NCBI RefSeq assembly: GCF_003989665.1
Contig: NZ_RZIJ01000001.1
Location: forward strand, 124,001-188,000
Reading direction: 5' to 3'
Length of the DNA stretch: 64,000 nt
Origin: Azospirillum doebereinerae
GTDB lineage: Bacteria; Pseudomonadota; Alphaproteobacteria; Azospirillales; Azospirillaceae
The position numbers were made by a program, and so were the translations under genes. This document shows, piece after piece, positions 40,865 through 49,966 of this stretch. The notes beneath the pieces are model-generated. The model saw nothing but the letters and a program-made list of their open reading frames with translations, did not search any database and had not been told where the DNA came from. Positions within the stretch are counted from its first letter, which is position 1; the number at the start of each line of letters is the position of its first letter.

Positions 40865-41023
40865 CGGGCGTCCCTTTGTATTATATTTTGTCTGCATTTC
40901 CTCGCGGGCGCGCAACGATCCGTCGCACGCCCCCCGCTCCAATCTGCGCCAAGAGCATTAGACGATGCAAATGTCGGAAGGTCGGGGGTGTGCCCAGCCG
41001 TCCTGGTGACGTACAAAAGCGGT

Positions 41024-41461
41024 TCAGAATCCGACGCAGGCCGGGCGCATCACCGTGCCGACCGATTGCTGGTGGAAGCGCTCCTTGTAACGGTCGACGA
41101 TCTCCTGGATCGACAGCAGCGAGTCCCCGTCGCGCGGAGTCAGCAGGATCAGAATCTTGCTCGGCTCGCGGACCAGCCGCCCGGTCCGGCTGTCGCGCCA
41201 ATGGCCGGAGCCGTCGTGGACGGTCAGCCCGTCGGGAAAGCGCGGCGTGACCTCCTGGTCCAGGAACTGCGACCAGTCCCGTTCGCTGACGCCGACCGCG
41301 TCGCCGATGTTGCGGCCGAAGAACAGCGTCGCCTCGATCATCGGGCTGCCGGCCAGCGCGCCGCATTCCATGGTCGCGACCGGCGGAGAAGCCGGCGCCA
41401 GTTGCGCCGAGACGGTCGCCGGAACGCACAGGGCGAGGGACAGCAGGGCCGCACGGATCAT
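41024..41461 (-). CDS. Secreted DUF3574 protein
   Basis: This 145-residue protein has a signal peptide (about 1-19, ALCVPATVSA), then a DUF3574-like domain: ATLFFGRNIGDAVGVSERDWSQFLDQEVTPRFPDGLTV and the ILLTPRDGDSLLSIQEIVDRYKERFHQQSVG segment (quoted in parts). It contains two Cys, possibly forming a disulfide in the periplasm. Function of the family is unknown. It is a single leftward gene. Confidence 0.8.
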   Translation of the reverse strand: MIRAALLSLALCVPATVSAQLAPASPPVATMECGALAGSPMIEATLFFGRNIGDAVGVSERDWSQFLDQEVTPRFPDGLTVHDGSGHWRDSRTGRLVREPSKILILLTPRDGDSLLSIQEIVDRYKERFHQQSVGTVMRPACVGF

Positions 41462-41595
41462 GACGGTCGCCTCCGGGGGAACGGAACCCGGATGATAGGC
41501 GATTTTCCGTTGCCGGCGAAGCCGTTGCGGGGCCTCTTTCTTCCGGTTGGAAGGGGAGTCTGGTCAGGCGGACGGCGGCGGGCTATGCATGGGGC

Positions 41596-41952
41596 ATGTC
41601 CTCCGATCCGCCCATCACCGGGATCCGCCCCATTCTGACCGTCGTCCACGGCAACGGCGAGCGGCTGATCGTGGCCCGGCTGACCAATCTGGGCGGCGGC
41701 AGCCAGTCGAACCGCTTCGTGCTGCGTCAGGCCGATTTCCGCGCGCCCTGGACGCAGCCCGACAAGGGCTATTTCGGCTACGCCGAGGTCGCCCGCGCGC
41801 TCGACGCCAACGGCTGGCGCGGCTGCGCCATCGAGGCGATGCCGACCACCGACCTGGAGGAGCGGCGTGCCCGGCTGCTGGCCCGCAAGAAGCTGCACCT
41901 GCAATGCGTGGAGGCCGCCATCCGCCGCGCGCAGGACGCCGGGGTGCCGTAG
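41596..41952 (+). CDS. Conserved hypothetical protein
   Basis: This 118-residue soluble protein is not recognised. It has no signal peptide; the N-terminal half is beta-rich (ILTVVHGNGERLIVARLTNL) and the C-terminal half is helical and basic (LEERRARLLARKKLHLQCVEAAIRRAQDAG). The ATG at 41596 is the first in frame. It lies 72 bases upstream of pepF on the same strand; co-transcription is possible. Codon use looks coding. Confidence 0.55.
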   Translation: MSSDPPITGIRPILTVVHGNGERLIVARLTNLGGGSQSNRFVLRQADFRAPWTQPDKGYFGYAEVARALDANGWRGCAIEAMPTTDLEERRARLLARKKLHLQCVEAAIRRAQDAGVP

Positions 41953-42024
41953 TCTCGACGCAACCTCTTTGTCCCCTGTTCCGGGGCGCCTATATCCCAT
42001 CGCACCAATCGTCAGGAGGGTTTG

Positions 42025-43827
42025 ATGACCAGCAGCGCCGCCACGGCCGCAAACGACAGCCCCGATCTGGGCAATCTTCCCGCCTGGGACCTGAGCGACC
42101 TGTATCCCGGCATGGACTCGCCCGAGCTGAAGGCCGACCTCGACCGCATGGAGACGGAGTCCAAGGCGTTCCGCGAGCGCTACGCCGGCAAGCTCGGCAC
42201 GCTGGACGGCGACGCGCTGGCCGCCGCGATCCGCGCCTACGAGGACATCGACGAGACGCTGTCGCGCGCCATGTCCTTCGCCGGTCTGGTCTACAACGGC
42301 AACATGGTCGATCCCGCCATCGCCAAGTTCTACCAGTCGGCGCAGGAGCGGGTGAACGGCATCTCCGCCAACCTGATCTTCTTCACGCTGGAGATCAACC
42401 GGCTGGAGGAGTCCGACCTGTCGGCCAAGCTGGCGAAGTCGGGCGCGCTGGCGCGCTACGCGCCCTGGCTACGCGACACCCGGCTCTACCGCGACCACCA
42501 GCTCTCCGACGAGGCCGAACGGTTGCTGCACGACAAATACGTCGTCGGCCGCGCCGCCTGGAACCGCCTGTTCGACGAGACCATCGCCAGCCTGCGCTTC
42601 CCCATCGCCGGCAAGGAGATGACCTGCGCCGAGGCGCTGAACCGCCTGTCCGACCGTGACCCGGCGGCCCGGCGCGAGGCCGGCGAGGTGGTCGGCCACG
42701 TGATGGGCGAGAACTCCCGCCTGTTCGCGCTGATCACCAACACGCTGGCCAAGGACAAGGAGATTGAGGACAACTGGCGCAACTACCCGACGCCGACCTC
42801 GGCCCGCAACCTGTCCAACCGGGTCGAGGACGAGGTGGTCGACGCGCTGGTCTCCGCCGTCAAGGGCGCCTACCCGGACCTGTCGCACCGCTACTACGCG
42901 ATGAAGGCCAAGTGGTTCGGCGAGGAGCGCCTGGACTATTGGAACCGCAACGCGCCGCTGCCCGAGGATTCCGACCGCAGCATCCGCTGGGACGAGGCGC
43001 GCGACATCGTTCTCGGCGCCTACGGCCGCTTCTCGCCGGAGCTGGCAAGCATCGGCAAGCGTTTCTTCGACAACCCGTGGATCGACGCGCCGGTCCGCCC
43101 CGGCAAGGCGCCGGGGGCCTTCGCCCACCCGACGGTGCCCAGCGTCCACCCCTATCTGCTGGTCAACTACCAGGGCAAGACGCGCGACGTGATGACGCTC
43201 GCCCATGAGCTCGGGCACGGCGTCCACCAGATCCTGGCCGGCAAGCAGGGGCACTTCCTGTCCGACACGCCGCTGACGCTGGCCGAGACGGCGTCGGTCT
43301 TCGGCGAGATGCTGACCTTCCGCGCCCTGCTCGCCGCCGAGACCGATCCCAAGCGCCGCCGCATCATGCTCGCCGGCAAGGTCGAGGACATGCTGAACAC
43401 GGTGGTCCGCCAGATCGCCTTCTTCGACTTCGAGCGCCGCGTCCACACCGAGCGCCGCGAGGGCGAGCTGACCGCCGAGCGCATCGGCGAAATCTGGATG
43501 GCCGTGCAGACGGAGAGCCTGGGTCCGGCGCTGCGCTTCGACGACGGGTACAAGAACTACTGGTCCTACATCCCGCACTTCATCCACTCGCCCTTCTACG
43601 TCTACGCCTACGCGTTCGGCGACTGCCTGGTGAACTCGCTCTACGCGGTCTACCAGGACGCCGAGCAGGGCTTCGCCGAGAAGTATCTGGCGATGCTGTC
43701 GGCGGGCGGCACGCTCAAGCACCAGGACCTGCTGGCGCCCTTCGGGCTGGACGCGTCGGACCCGGCCTTCTGGCAGAAAGGGCTGAACGTCATCCGCGGC
43801 TTCGTCGACGAGTTGGAGGCGGCTTGA
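42025..43827 (+). CDS. pepF: Oligoendopeptidase F, M3 family
   Basis: PepF is a cytoplasmic zinc metallopeptidase that degrades oligopeptides. The 600 residues include an M3 N-terminal domain (WDLSDLYPGMDSPEL) and the zinc site LAHELGHGVHQIL with its downstream Glu helix (LAETASVFGEML). The start at 42025 follows AGGAGGG; a TTG one codon earlier is possible. A terminator-like hairpin follows the stop. Confidence 0.94.
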   Translation: MTSSAATAANDSPDLGNLPAWDLSDLYPGMDSPELKADLDRMETESKAFRERYAGKLGTLDGDALAAAIRAYEDIDETLSRAMSFAGLVYNGNMVDPAIAKFYQSAQERVNGISANLIFFTLEINRLEESDLSAKLAKSGALARYAPWLRDTRLYRDHQLSDEAERLLHDKYVVGRAAWNRLFDETIASLRFPIAGKEMTCAEALNRLSDRDPAARREAGEVVGHVMGENSRLFALITNTLAKDKEIEDNWRNYPTPTSARNLSNRVEDEVVDALVSAVKGAYPDLSHRYYAMKAKWFGEERLDYWNRNAPLPEDSDRSIRWDEARDIVLGAYGRFSPELASIGKRFFDNPWIDAPVRPGKAPGAFAHPTVPSVHPYLLVNYQGKTRDVMTLAHELGHGVHQILAGKQGHFLSDTPLTLAETASVFGEMLTFRALLAAETDPKRRRIMLAGKVEDMLNTVVRQIAFFDFERRVHTERREGELTAERIGEIWMAVQTESLGPALRFDDGYKNYWSYIPHFIHSPFYVYAYAFGDCLVNSLYAVYQDAEQGFAEKYLAMLSAGGTLKHQDLLAPFGLDASDPAFWQKGLNVIRGFVDELEAA

Positions 43828-43865
43828 CGTTCGTCAATTTCCCCTGATTCGATTGTGGGTATCGT

Positions 43866-43902
43866 GGCCTTCGGAGCGTTCCTCCGAAGGCCATCTTCTT
43901 TT
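43866..43902 (+). terminator. Terminator of pepF
   Basis: A perfect 11-bp stem GGCCTTCGGAG/CTCCGAAGGCC with a CGTTC loop is followed by ATCTTCTTTTC. It lies just upstream of the hemerythrin start and may also affect that transcript. Confidence 0.7.
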
Positions 43903-43914
43903 CGGGATACCCGC

Positions 43915-44295
43915 ATGCTCGCGCTCGACGACATCGCCCTGGGTTACGCGGTCATGGACCGCGACCACGCCGACTCCCTGGATCTCTGGCAGGCCGCCAA
44001 GGCCGCGCCGGCCGGCGCGCTCGCCGGTCCCTTCGCCGCCTTCGCCAACCATCTGCGCGAGCATTTCGCGCGGGAAGAGGGGCTGATGAAGGAAAAGGGC
44101 TTCTTCGCCCTGCACTGCCACAGCGACGAGCACGCCCGCGTCCTGACGGGCATCGCCGCGATCGAGGCGGAGCTGGCGACCGGGGCGGAGGATCGCGCGC
44201 GGTACTATCTGCGCTACGGCTTCCCGGACTGGTTCCACAATCACTTGGCGACGATGGATCGGGTGACGGCGGCGTTTCTGGCGAACGCGGAGTGA
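43915..44295 (+). CDS. Hemerythrin-like metal-binding protein
   Basis: This 126-residue four-helix protein has the full di-iron ligand set: His18 in DRDHAD, H50xxxE54 in HFAREE, H69xxxH73 in HSDEH, and H110xxxxD115 in HLATMD. It may bind or sense oxygen, or store iron. The start at 43915 gives MLALDDIALGY, the usual family N-terminus; the frame extends 20 codons further. It is preceded by the pepF terminator, so it probably has its own promoter. Confidence 0.88.
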   Translation: MLALDDIALGYAVMDRDHADSLDLWQAAKAAPAGALAGPFAAFANHLREHFAREEGLMKEKGFFALHCHSDEHARVLTGIAAIEAELATGAEDRARYYLRYGFPDWFHNHLATMDRVTAAFLANAE

Positions 44296-44313
44296 GGGTT
44301 GGGTGAGGCGTTT

Positions 44314-44421
44314 GCCCCCTCCCTACCCCTCCCCCGCTGCGCGGGAGAGGGAACCTCCGCTGTATCCGGCAAAACTCCTGCCCCCTCTCCCGCACAGCGG
44401 GGGAGGGATGGGGAGGGGGCA
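44314..44421. repeat. G-rich palindromic repeat cluster 5
   Basis: An inverted pair matching clusters 2 and 3: GCCCCCTCCCTACCCCTCCC with a CCCGC/GCGGG hairpin and GAGAGGG, mirrored by CCCCCTCTCCCGC, ACA, GCGGGGGAGGG and GGGGAGGGGGC. It separates the hemerythrin gene from the tRNA pair. Confidence 0.85.
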
Positions 44422-44510
44422 AATCCACAGCGACACCAAACCCCAAAAACGACGAAAGCCGGCTCCAACGGAGACCGGCTTTTCGTAATCGTCGCAGTGT
44501 TCGAACCGGA

Positions 44511-44586
<76 letters not shown>

Positions 44587-44611
44587 ATCCGGACCCGAGA
44601 TGTTCAAGAGA

Positions 44612-44687
<76 letters not shown>

Positions 44688-44772
44688 ATCTCTTGACCGA
44701 TGCGTCGTCGCGGTTCGCACCGCAGACTGTTCATCGTGCCGGCCACGCCGTTGCCCGGCCGGTGTGGCGCGG

Positions 44773-44801
44773 TTTATAGCGAAGGCTCCGAAGGCTGTCG
44801 A
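44773..44801 (-). promoter_or_regulatory. Promoter of the tRNA-Lys pair
   Basis: Reading leftward, TCGACA (44801-44796) and TATAAA (44778-44773) are 17 bases apart, a near-consensus sigma-70 promoter about 80 bases upstream of the first tRNA. Confidence 0.7.
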
Positions 44802-44897
44802 TAGCAAAATACCCATTCGGATGCATTTTTTGTGAAGCGGCCCGCACCCCCGCCCGCTACACCACGGCGGACGGGCAAGGACGACGGAGGGCACGGC

Positions 44898-46427
44898 ATG
44901 AACGGCTGGACGGAAGGCTATGTGGGCGGAATCGACTACATCCGCGCCTTCTACCGCGATTGGTCGCCGGCGCTGCTGTCCTTCGCGCTGACGCTGCGCG
45001 GCTGGCGACCGCCCGAGGCCTTGCGAAGCGGCGCCTTCACCATGGCGGAGCTGGGCTGCGGCCACGGCGTCACCACGGCGGTGCTGGCCGGCGCCAACCC
45101 ACAGGCGCGCTTCGAGGCGATGGACTTCAACCCGTCCCACATCGCAGGCGCCCGCCGGCTGGCCGGCGACGGCGGCCTCGCCAACGCCGACTTCCTGGAG
45201 GAGAGCTTCGCCGACCACGCCCGCCGCAACGGGCCGGAACTGGACGTGGCGGCGCTGCACGGCGTCTGGTCCTGGGTCAGCGCGGAGAACCGCGCCATCC
45301 TGGTCGACCTGCTGCGCCGCCGGCTGCGGCCCGGCGGGGTGGCCTTCGTCAGCTACAACGCGCTGCCCGGCACGCTGGCCCACATGCCGCTGCGCCGCAT
45401 CCTGGTCGAACAGACCGCCGCCGGCAGCGGCCCCCTGCCCGCCCGCATCGAGCAGGCGGTGGACTTCGCCTCCCGCCTCGCGGCGCTGGGCGGGGGCTGG
45501 TTCGCCGGGGCCGACGGCGTGCCGGAGCGCATCGAATCCCTGCGCCACAAATCGCCCAACTACATCGCGCACGAATACCTGAACGGCGACTGGACCGCCT
45601 TCTACCACGCCGACGTGGCGCGCGAGCTGGCCGCCGCCAAGCTGGATTTCGCCGGGGCCGCCGTGCCGATGGAACAGCTCGACGATCTGACCCTATCCCC
45701 CGCCGCCCAGGCGCTGGCGGCCGAAGCCCAGGATCCCGCCGTCGCCGAAACCCTGCGCGACGTCCTGACCAACCGCAGCTTCCGCCGCGACCTGTTCGTG
45801 AAGGGCGGCGAGCGGCTGACCGGGGCGGAGCGTTCCGCCCTGCTGCGCGCCACCCGCTTCGCCCTGCTGGTGCCGCCCGACGATCTGCCGGAAAGCGCCT
45901 CCACCCCGGTCGGCCGCCTGCCCTTCCCCCGCGCGCTGCACGCGCCGCTGGGCGAGGCGCTGAGCGGCGGCCCGCACAGCCTGGGGGCGCTGCTCGCCAA
46001 ACCGGCGCTGGCCGCGCAAGGGGAGGACGCGGTGGTGCGGGCGCTGGTCCTGCTGACCAGCCTGGGCTTCGCCGCCCCCATCCCCGGCGAGGACGGCATG
46101 GAAGACCGTCAGGCCCAGGCCGACCGCTTCAACGGCGCGGTGCTGGAGCGCCACCGCAGCGGCGACACGCCGGGTCACCTCGCCTCCCCGCTTCTGGGAT
46201 CGGGCGTGGCGGTGTCGCGGATCGAGGGGCTGTTCCTGCTGGCCGCGCGGCGCGGCGAGGATGCGGCGGCGCTGGCGTGGCGCCATCTGTCGGCGGACGG
46301 CATCGCGCTCGGCCGCGACGGGCGGCGCTTCGACGGCGCGGAGGAGAACCTCGCCGAACTGGCGAGCCGACACCGCGCCTTCGCCTTCCGGCGCCAGCCG
46401 CTGCTGGCCGGGCTGGGCGTTCGCTGA
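44898..46427 (+). CDS. Class I methyltransferase with regulatory domain (protein-methyltransferase-like)
   Basis: This 509-residue protein has an N-terminal SAM-binding domain with motif I AELGCGHGVTT (about 50-60) and an acidic motif II EAMDFNPSHIAGA. The pattern GYVGGIDYIRAFYRDWSP at the start and the long C-terminal region (about 210-509) fit the methyltransferase regulatory domain family, which includes rickettsial protein lysine methyltransferases. The methylated target is unknown. The start at 44898 follows ACGGAGGG; the frame extends 22 codons further. Confidence 0.8.
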   Translation: MNGWTEGYVGGIDYIRAFYRDWSPALLSFALTLRGWRPPEALRSGAFTMAELGCGHGVTTAVLAGANPQARFEAMDFNPSHIAGARRLAGDGGLANADFLEESFADHARRNGPELDVAALHGVWSWVSAENRAILVDLLRRRLRPGGVAFVSYNALPGTLAHMPLRRILVEQTAAGSGPLPARIEQAVDFASRLAALGGGWFAGADGVPERIESLRHKSPNYIAHEYLNGDWTAFYHADVARELAAAKLDFAGAAVPMEQLDDLTLSPAAQALAAEAQDPAVAETLRDVLTNRSFRRDLFVKGGERLTGAERSALLRATRFALLVPPDDLPESASTPVGRLPFPRALHAPLGEALSGGPHSLGALLAKPALAAQGEDAVVRALVLLTSLGFAAPIPGEDGMEDRQAQADRFNGAVLERHRSGDTPGHLASPLLGSGVAVSRIEGLFLLAARRGEDAAALAWRHLSADGIALGRDGRRFDGAEENLAELASRHRAFAFRRQPLLAGLGVR

Positions 46428-46510
46428 GGCCAAACGAAAACGGTAGCCGCTGGTGAGAGCGGCCGCAACGCCTGAACTTCCCGTCCACCCTTCCTGAAGG
46501 CACTGTTGAA

Positions 46511-46621
46511 AGCCCTTCTCCCCTTGAGGGAGAAGGGTTGGGATGAGGGGTATTCCGCCGAAGGCGGAAGGATTTGCAACCCCTCACCCCAACCCCTCTC
46601 CCTCAAGGGGAGAGGGGCTTT
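46511..46621. repeat. G-rich palindromic repeat cluster 6
   Basis: An inverted pair of about 50-bp units lies between converging genes: AAGCCCTTCTCCCC-TTGA-GGGAGAAGGG with TTGGGATGAGGGG, and mirrored AACCCCTCACCCC...CCCTCTCCC-TCAA-GGGGAGAGGGGCTT, around a TTCCGCC-GAA-GGCGGAA palindrome. These units match those at 4259-4422. Confidence 0.88.
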
Positions 46622-46648
46622 AAGCGACGGCTGGATGGGCCGGGACCG

Positions 46649-47851
46649 TTACGCCAGCAGGCCGCACAGGCGGCGGATGCCTTCGCGGATGCGCTCCGGC
46701 TTGGTGACCGAGAAGGCCAGACGCAGCGTGTTCTTGCCCGACCGATCGGCGTGGAAGGCCGAGCCGGGGACGAAGGCGATGTTGGCCTCCTGGATCGCGC
46801 GCGCCAGCAGGGCGGTGCCGTCGACGCCCTCCTGGGCCTCGACCCAGACGAACAACCCGCCCTCGGGCTTGGTCCAGGTGACGCCCGGCGGAGCGAACTC
46901 CTCCAGCGCGTTCAGCATGGCGTCGCGGCGTTCCTTGTACTGGGTCTTCAGATGCTTGATGTGGCTGTCGAACAGCTGCGACACCACGTCGTGCATGACG
47001 ATCTGGTTGATCGTGCTGGTGTGCAGGTCGGCCGCCTGCTTCATCAGCACCAATCGGTTGATGACCTCCGGCGCCGCGTTGACCCAGCCCACGCGCAGCG
47101 CCGGGACGATGGTCTTGGAGAAGGTGCCGCAGTAGATGACGTTGGTCAGCTTGCCGCCGTTGCGGGCGCAGTCCAGCGCCGCCATCAGGGGCAGTTGCTC
47201 GCCGTCGTAGCGCAGCTCGGAATAGGCGGTGTCCTCGATCACCGGCACGCCGGCGGCGGCGCACAGGTCCAGGATGGCCTCGCGCCTCGCCAGCGAGATG
47301 GTGGTGCCGTTCGGGTTCTGGAAATCGGGAACGAGGTAGAAGAACTTCGGCTTCTCGGCCAGCCCGGCTTCCAGCGCCGCCAGATCGGGGCCTTCCGCTT
47401 CCATCGGGATGGAGATGTAAACCGGCTCGTAGGGCGAGAAGGCCTGGAGCGCGCCCAGATAAGTCGGCCGCGTCACGAGGATCTTGTCGCCCGGCCCGAT
47501 CAGCAGCTTGCCGACGAACTCGAGCACCTGCTGCGAGCCGTTGGTGATCAGAACGCCGTCCAGCCCGACGTTGACGCCGTTGCGGCCCATATAGGCGGAG
47601 ATCCACTCGCGCAGCGGGGTGAAGCCCTCGGTCAGGGTGTATTGCAGGGCGCTGCCGGCGCCGCTGTTGGACTGGAAAATCTTCTCGTAGGCCCGCGCGA
47701 TGGCGGCGCTGGGGAAGAAGTCCGGGTCGGGAATGCCACCGGCGAAGGAGATGATCTCCGGACGGTCGATCAGCTTCAGCAGCTCCCGGATTTCGGACGC
47801 CGTCATGCCGCCCACGCGGCCCGCGAACACATGGCCCCAATCAACCGACAC
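46649..47851 (-). CDS. PLP-dependent aminotransferase, class I/II
   Basis: This 400-residue fold-type I aminotransferase resembles the LysN/2-aminoadipate aminotransferase group: PEIISFAGGIPDPDFFP near the N-terminus, LITNGSQQVLEFVGKLL, DFQNPNGTTIS and the PLP lysine in GTFSKTIVPALRVGWV. The substrate is not certain; broad-specificity amino acid transamination is likely. The start is probably GTG at 47851 with GGGAGA upstream; a TTG at 47869 is an alternative. It is 22 bases from miaA on the same strand. Confidence 0.9.
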   Translation of the reverse strand: MSVDWGHVFAGRVGGMTASEIRELLKLIDRPEIISFAGGIPDPDFFPSAAIARAYEKIFQSNSGAGSALQYTLTEGFTPLREWISAYMGRNGVNVGLDGVLITNGSQQVLEFVGKLLIGPGDKILVTRPTYLGALQAFSPYEPVYISIPMEAEGPDLAALEAGLAEKPKFFYLVPDFQNPNGTTISLARREAILDLCAAAGVPVIEDTAYSELRYDGEQLPLMAALDCARNGGKLTNVIYCGTFSKTIVPALRVGWVNAAPEVINRLVLMKQAADLHTSTINQIVMHDVVSQLFDSHIKHLKTQYKERRDAMLNALEEFAPPGVTWTKPEGGLFVWVEAQEGVDGTALLARAIQEANIAFVPGSAFHADRSGKNTLRLAFSVTKPERIREGIRRLCGLLA

Positions 47852-47873
47852 GTCGATTCTCCCAAACAAAAAT

Positions 47874-48863
47874 TTAACGGTCCAAGATCGTCCTTAGGTG
47901 GGCGAGAATTGCACTCCGCTGGGCCAATGAACAGAGCGAATCGACCGTATGGCAGCCATGCGGCGCCGTATGGGGCGGTCGCTCCGCCAGTTGGTGGCGG
48001 AACCACGTCACCTGCCGCTTGGCATAGCGCCGGGTCGATTGCTGGGCAAGGGCGATGGCCTCGTCGAGCGCAAGTTCGCCCCGCAGATGGCGGCGCAGTT
48101 CCGGCACGCCGAGCGCCTTCAGCGCCGGCAGGTCGGGGGCAAGCGCTTGGCTTTCGACGATCCGGTCGAAGCGCCGCACTTCCTCCAGCGCGCCCTGCTC
48201 CATCATGAGAAGGAAGCGGCGGTCGCACAGCGCGTAGAGGTCGGCGCGCGGCGGGTCGAGCACGACGACCGCGAAGCGCATCCCCTCCGGCGCGCCCTGC
48301 CCGGTCTGGGTCTGCCAATGCGTCAGCGTGTGGCCGGTGGCCTCCAGCACCTCCCAGGCGCGGGTCAGGCGGGTGGTGTCGCCGGGGTTCAGCTTGGCGG
48401 AATCGGGATCGCGCTCGACCAGCGCGGCGCGGAACGCCTCGCCACCCAACGCCTCCAGCCGGGCATGGGCGGCGGCGCGCACGGCGTCCGGGATGGGTGG
48501 CACCTCGCTCAACCCCTGCATCAGGGCGCGCAGGTAGAGGCCGGTGCCGCCGACGACGATGGGCAGGCGCCCGGCGGCCTTGGCCTCGGCGATCTCCGCC
48601 AGCACCATCGCGCGCCAGCGCGCCGCCGACCCGCGCTCGGCCGCCGGCAGCACGCCGTAGAGCCGGTGCGGGGCGCGGGCCAAATCCCCGGCCGGCGGGC
48701 GGGCGGTGACGACGTCCAACTCGGCGTAGAGCTGCATGCTGTCGGCGTTGATCACCGTGCCGCCGAACGCCTCGGCCACGTCCAGCGCCAGTCCCGATTT
48801 CCCCGACGCGGTCGGCCCGCCGATGACGACGACGTCCGTGTGTTCGCTCATTTTCCTGTCCAT
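47874..48863 (-). CDS. miaA: tRNA dimethylallyltransferase
   Basis: MiaA prenylates adenosine 37 of tRNAs reading UNN codons. The 329 residues have the P-loop GGPTASGKSGLALDVA, NADSMQLYAELDVVTA, GGTGLYLRALMQGL and the C-terminal RRYAKRQVTWFRHQL segment. The start at 48863 or at Met5 cannot be separated. It is divergent from serB and probably transcribed together with the aminotransferase. Confidence 0.95.
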   Translation of the reverse strand: MDRKMSEHTDVVVIGGPTASGKSGLALDVAEAFGGTVINADSMQLYAELDVVTARPPAGDLARAPHRLYGVLPAAERGSAARWRAMVLAEIAEAKAAGRLPIVVGGTGLYLRALMQGLSEVPPIPDAVRAAAHARLEALGGEAFRAALVERDPDSAKLNPGDTTRLTRAWEVLEATGHTLTHWQTQTGQGAPEGMRFAVVVLDPPRADLYALCDRRFLLMMEQGALEEVRRFDRIVESQALAPDLPALKALGVPELRRHLRGELALDEAIALAQQSTRRYAKRQVTWFRHQLAERPPHTAPHGCHTVDSLCSLAQRSAILAHLRTILDR

Positions 48864-49031
48864 GGCGCAGAGTCAGCATTGGAACGACGCGATACAAAGA
48901 AAAATATAGAGATGGAAGACGGTTGACCGACACGAAGGCGCCGCTCCGCCGAAGCTTCGTTGGATCCGCCTCCCCGGCTGTGATAGGCAGCGGAACGAGT
49001 AAGGCCCCTTGTTTTTCCGGGACACCACGCC

Positions 49032-49946
49032 ATGAACGCCGTCGCCACGCTGATCGCCCCCCGCTCGACCGTCCTGGACGAGAGCGCCGTTCTGTCCGCC
49101 CGCGCGGCGCTGGTGGCGCTGGGCGCCGACGCCGGCGCGCCCGACTGGCTGGCCCCCGGCACCGCCTGCGACCTGCCCTTCGGCAACCTCGCGCCCGAGC
49201 AGGCCGAGGCGGCGATCCGCCACGCCCTGGCCGGCGCCGCGCTGGACGTCGTCGCCCAGCCCGCCGCCACCCGGCGCAAGCGGCTGCTGGTCGCCGACAT
49301 GGAATCAACCATCATCGAGCAGGAGATGCTGGACGAGCTGGGCGATTACGTCGGGCTGAAGGACCGCATCGCCGGCATCACCGCCCGCGCCATGAACGGC
49401 GAGATCGACTTCAAGGCCGCGCTGCACGAGCGCGTCGCCCTGCTCAAGGGCCTCAAGGAGGAGGTCATCGACGAGGTGTGGCAGCGCGCCACCCTGATGC
49501 CCGGCGCGGCGGAGCTGGTCGCGACGATGCGGGCGAACGGGGCGGTCTGCGTGCTGGTGTCGGGCGGCTTCCATTGCTTCACCGGCCGGGTACGCGCGTG
49601 GCTCGGCTTCGACGACGACCGGGGCAACGCGCTGGAGATCGCCAATGGCGTGCTGACCGGGCGGGCGCTGGAGCCGATCCTCGACAAGGACAGCAAGCTG
49701 GAGGCGCTGCTGGCCTACGCCGGCGAGCACCGCGTGCCGATGGCCGAGACGATGGCGGTCGGCGACGGCGCCAACGACCTGCCGATGCTGCTGGCCGCCG
49801 GTCTCGGCGTCGCCTACCATGCCAAGCCCACGGTCGCGGCGGAAGCCCGCGCGCGGGTCGATCACGGCGACCTGACCGCGCTGCTCTACGCGCAGGGCTA
49901 CCGGGTCACCGAGTTCCGCAGCGAATTCCCCACCCCGCAGCCGTAA
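49032..49946 (+). CDS. serB: Phosphoserine phosphatase
   Basis: SerB makes serine from phosphoserine. The 304 residues have an N-terminal regulatory-like region (about 1-85) and a HAD phosphatase domain with motif I VADMESTIIEQE, motif II VLVSGGFHCF, the Lys of DKDSKLEAL and motif III AVGDGANDLPML. The length is normal for the family. It is 20 bases upstream of ltrA and divergent from miaA. Confidence 0.95.
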   Translation: MNAVATLIAPRSTVLDESAVLSARAALVALGADAGAPDWLAPGTACDLPFGNLAPEQAEAAIRHALAGAALDVVAQPAATRRKRLLVADMESTIIEQEMLDELGDYVGLKDRIAGITARAMNGEIDFKAALHERVALLKGLKEEVIDEVWQRATLMPGAAELVATMRANGAVCVLVSGGFHCFTGRVRAWLGFDDDRGNALEIANGVLTGRALEPILDKDSKLEALLAYAGEHRVPMAETMAVGDGANDLPMLLAAGLGVAYHAKPTVAAEARARVDHGDLTALLYAQGYRVTEFRSEFPTPQP

Positions 49947-49966
49947 ACCACCCCGCGAGGCCAAGC

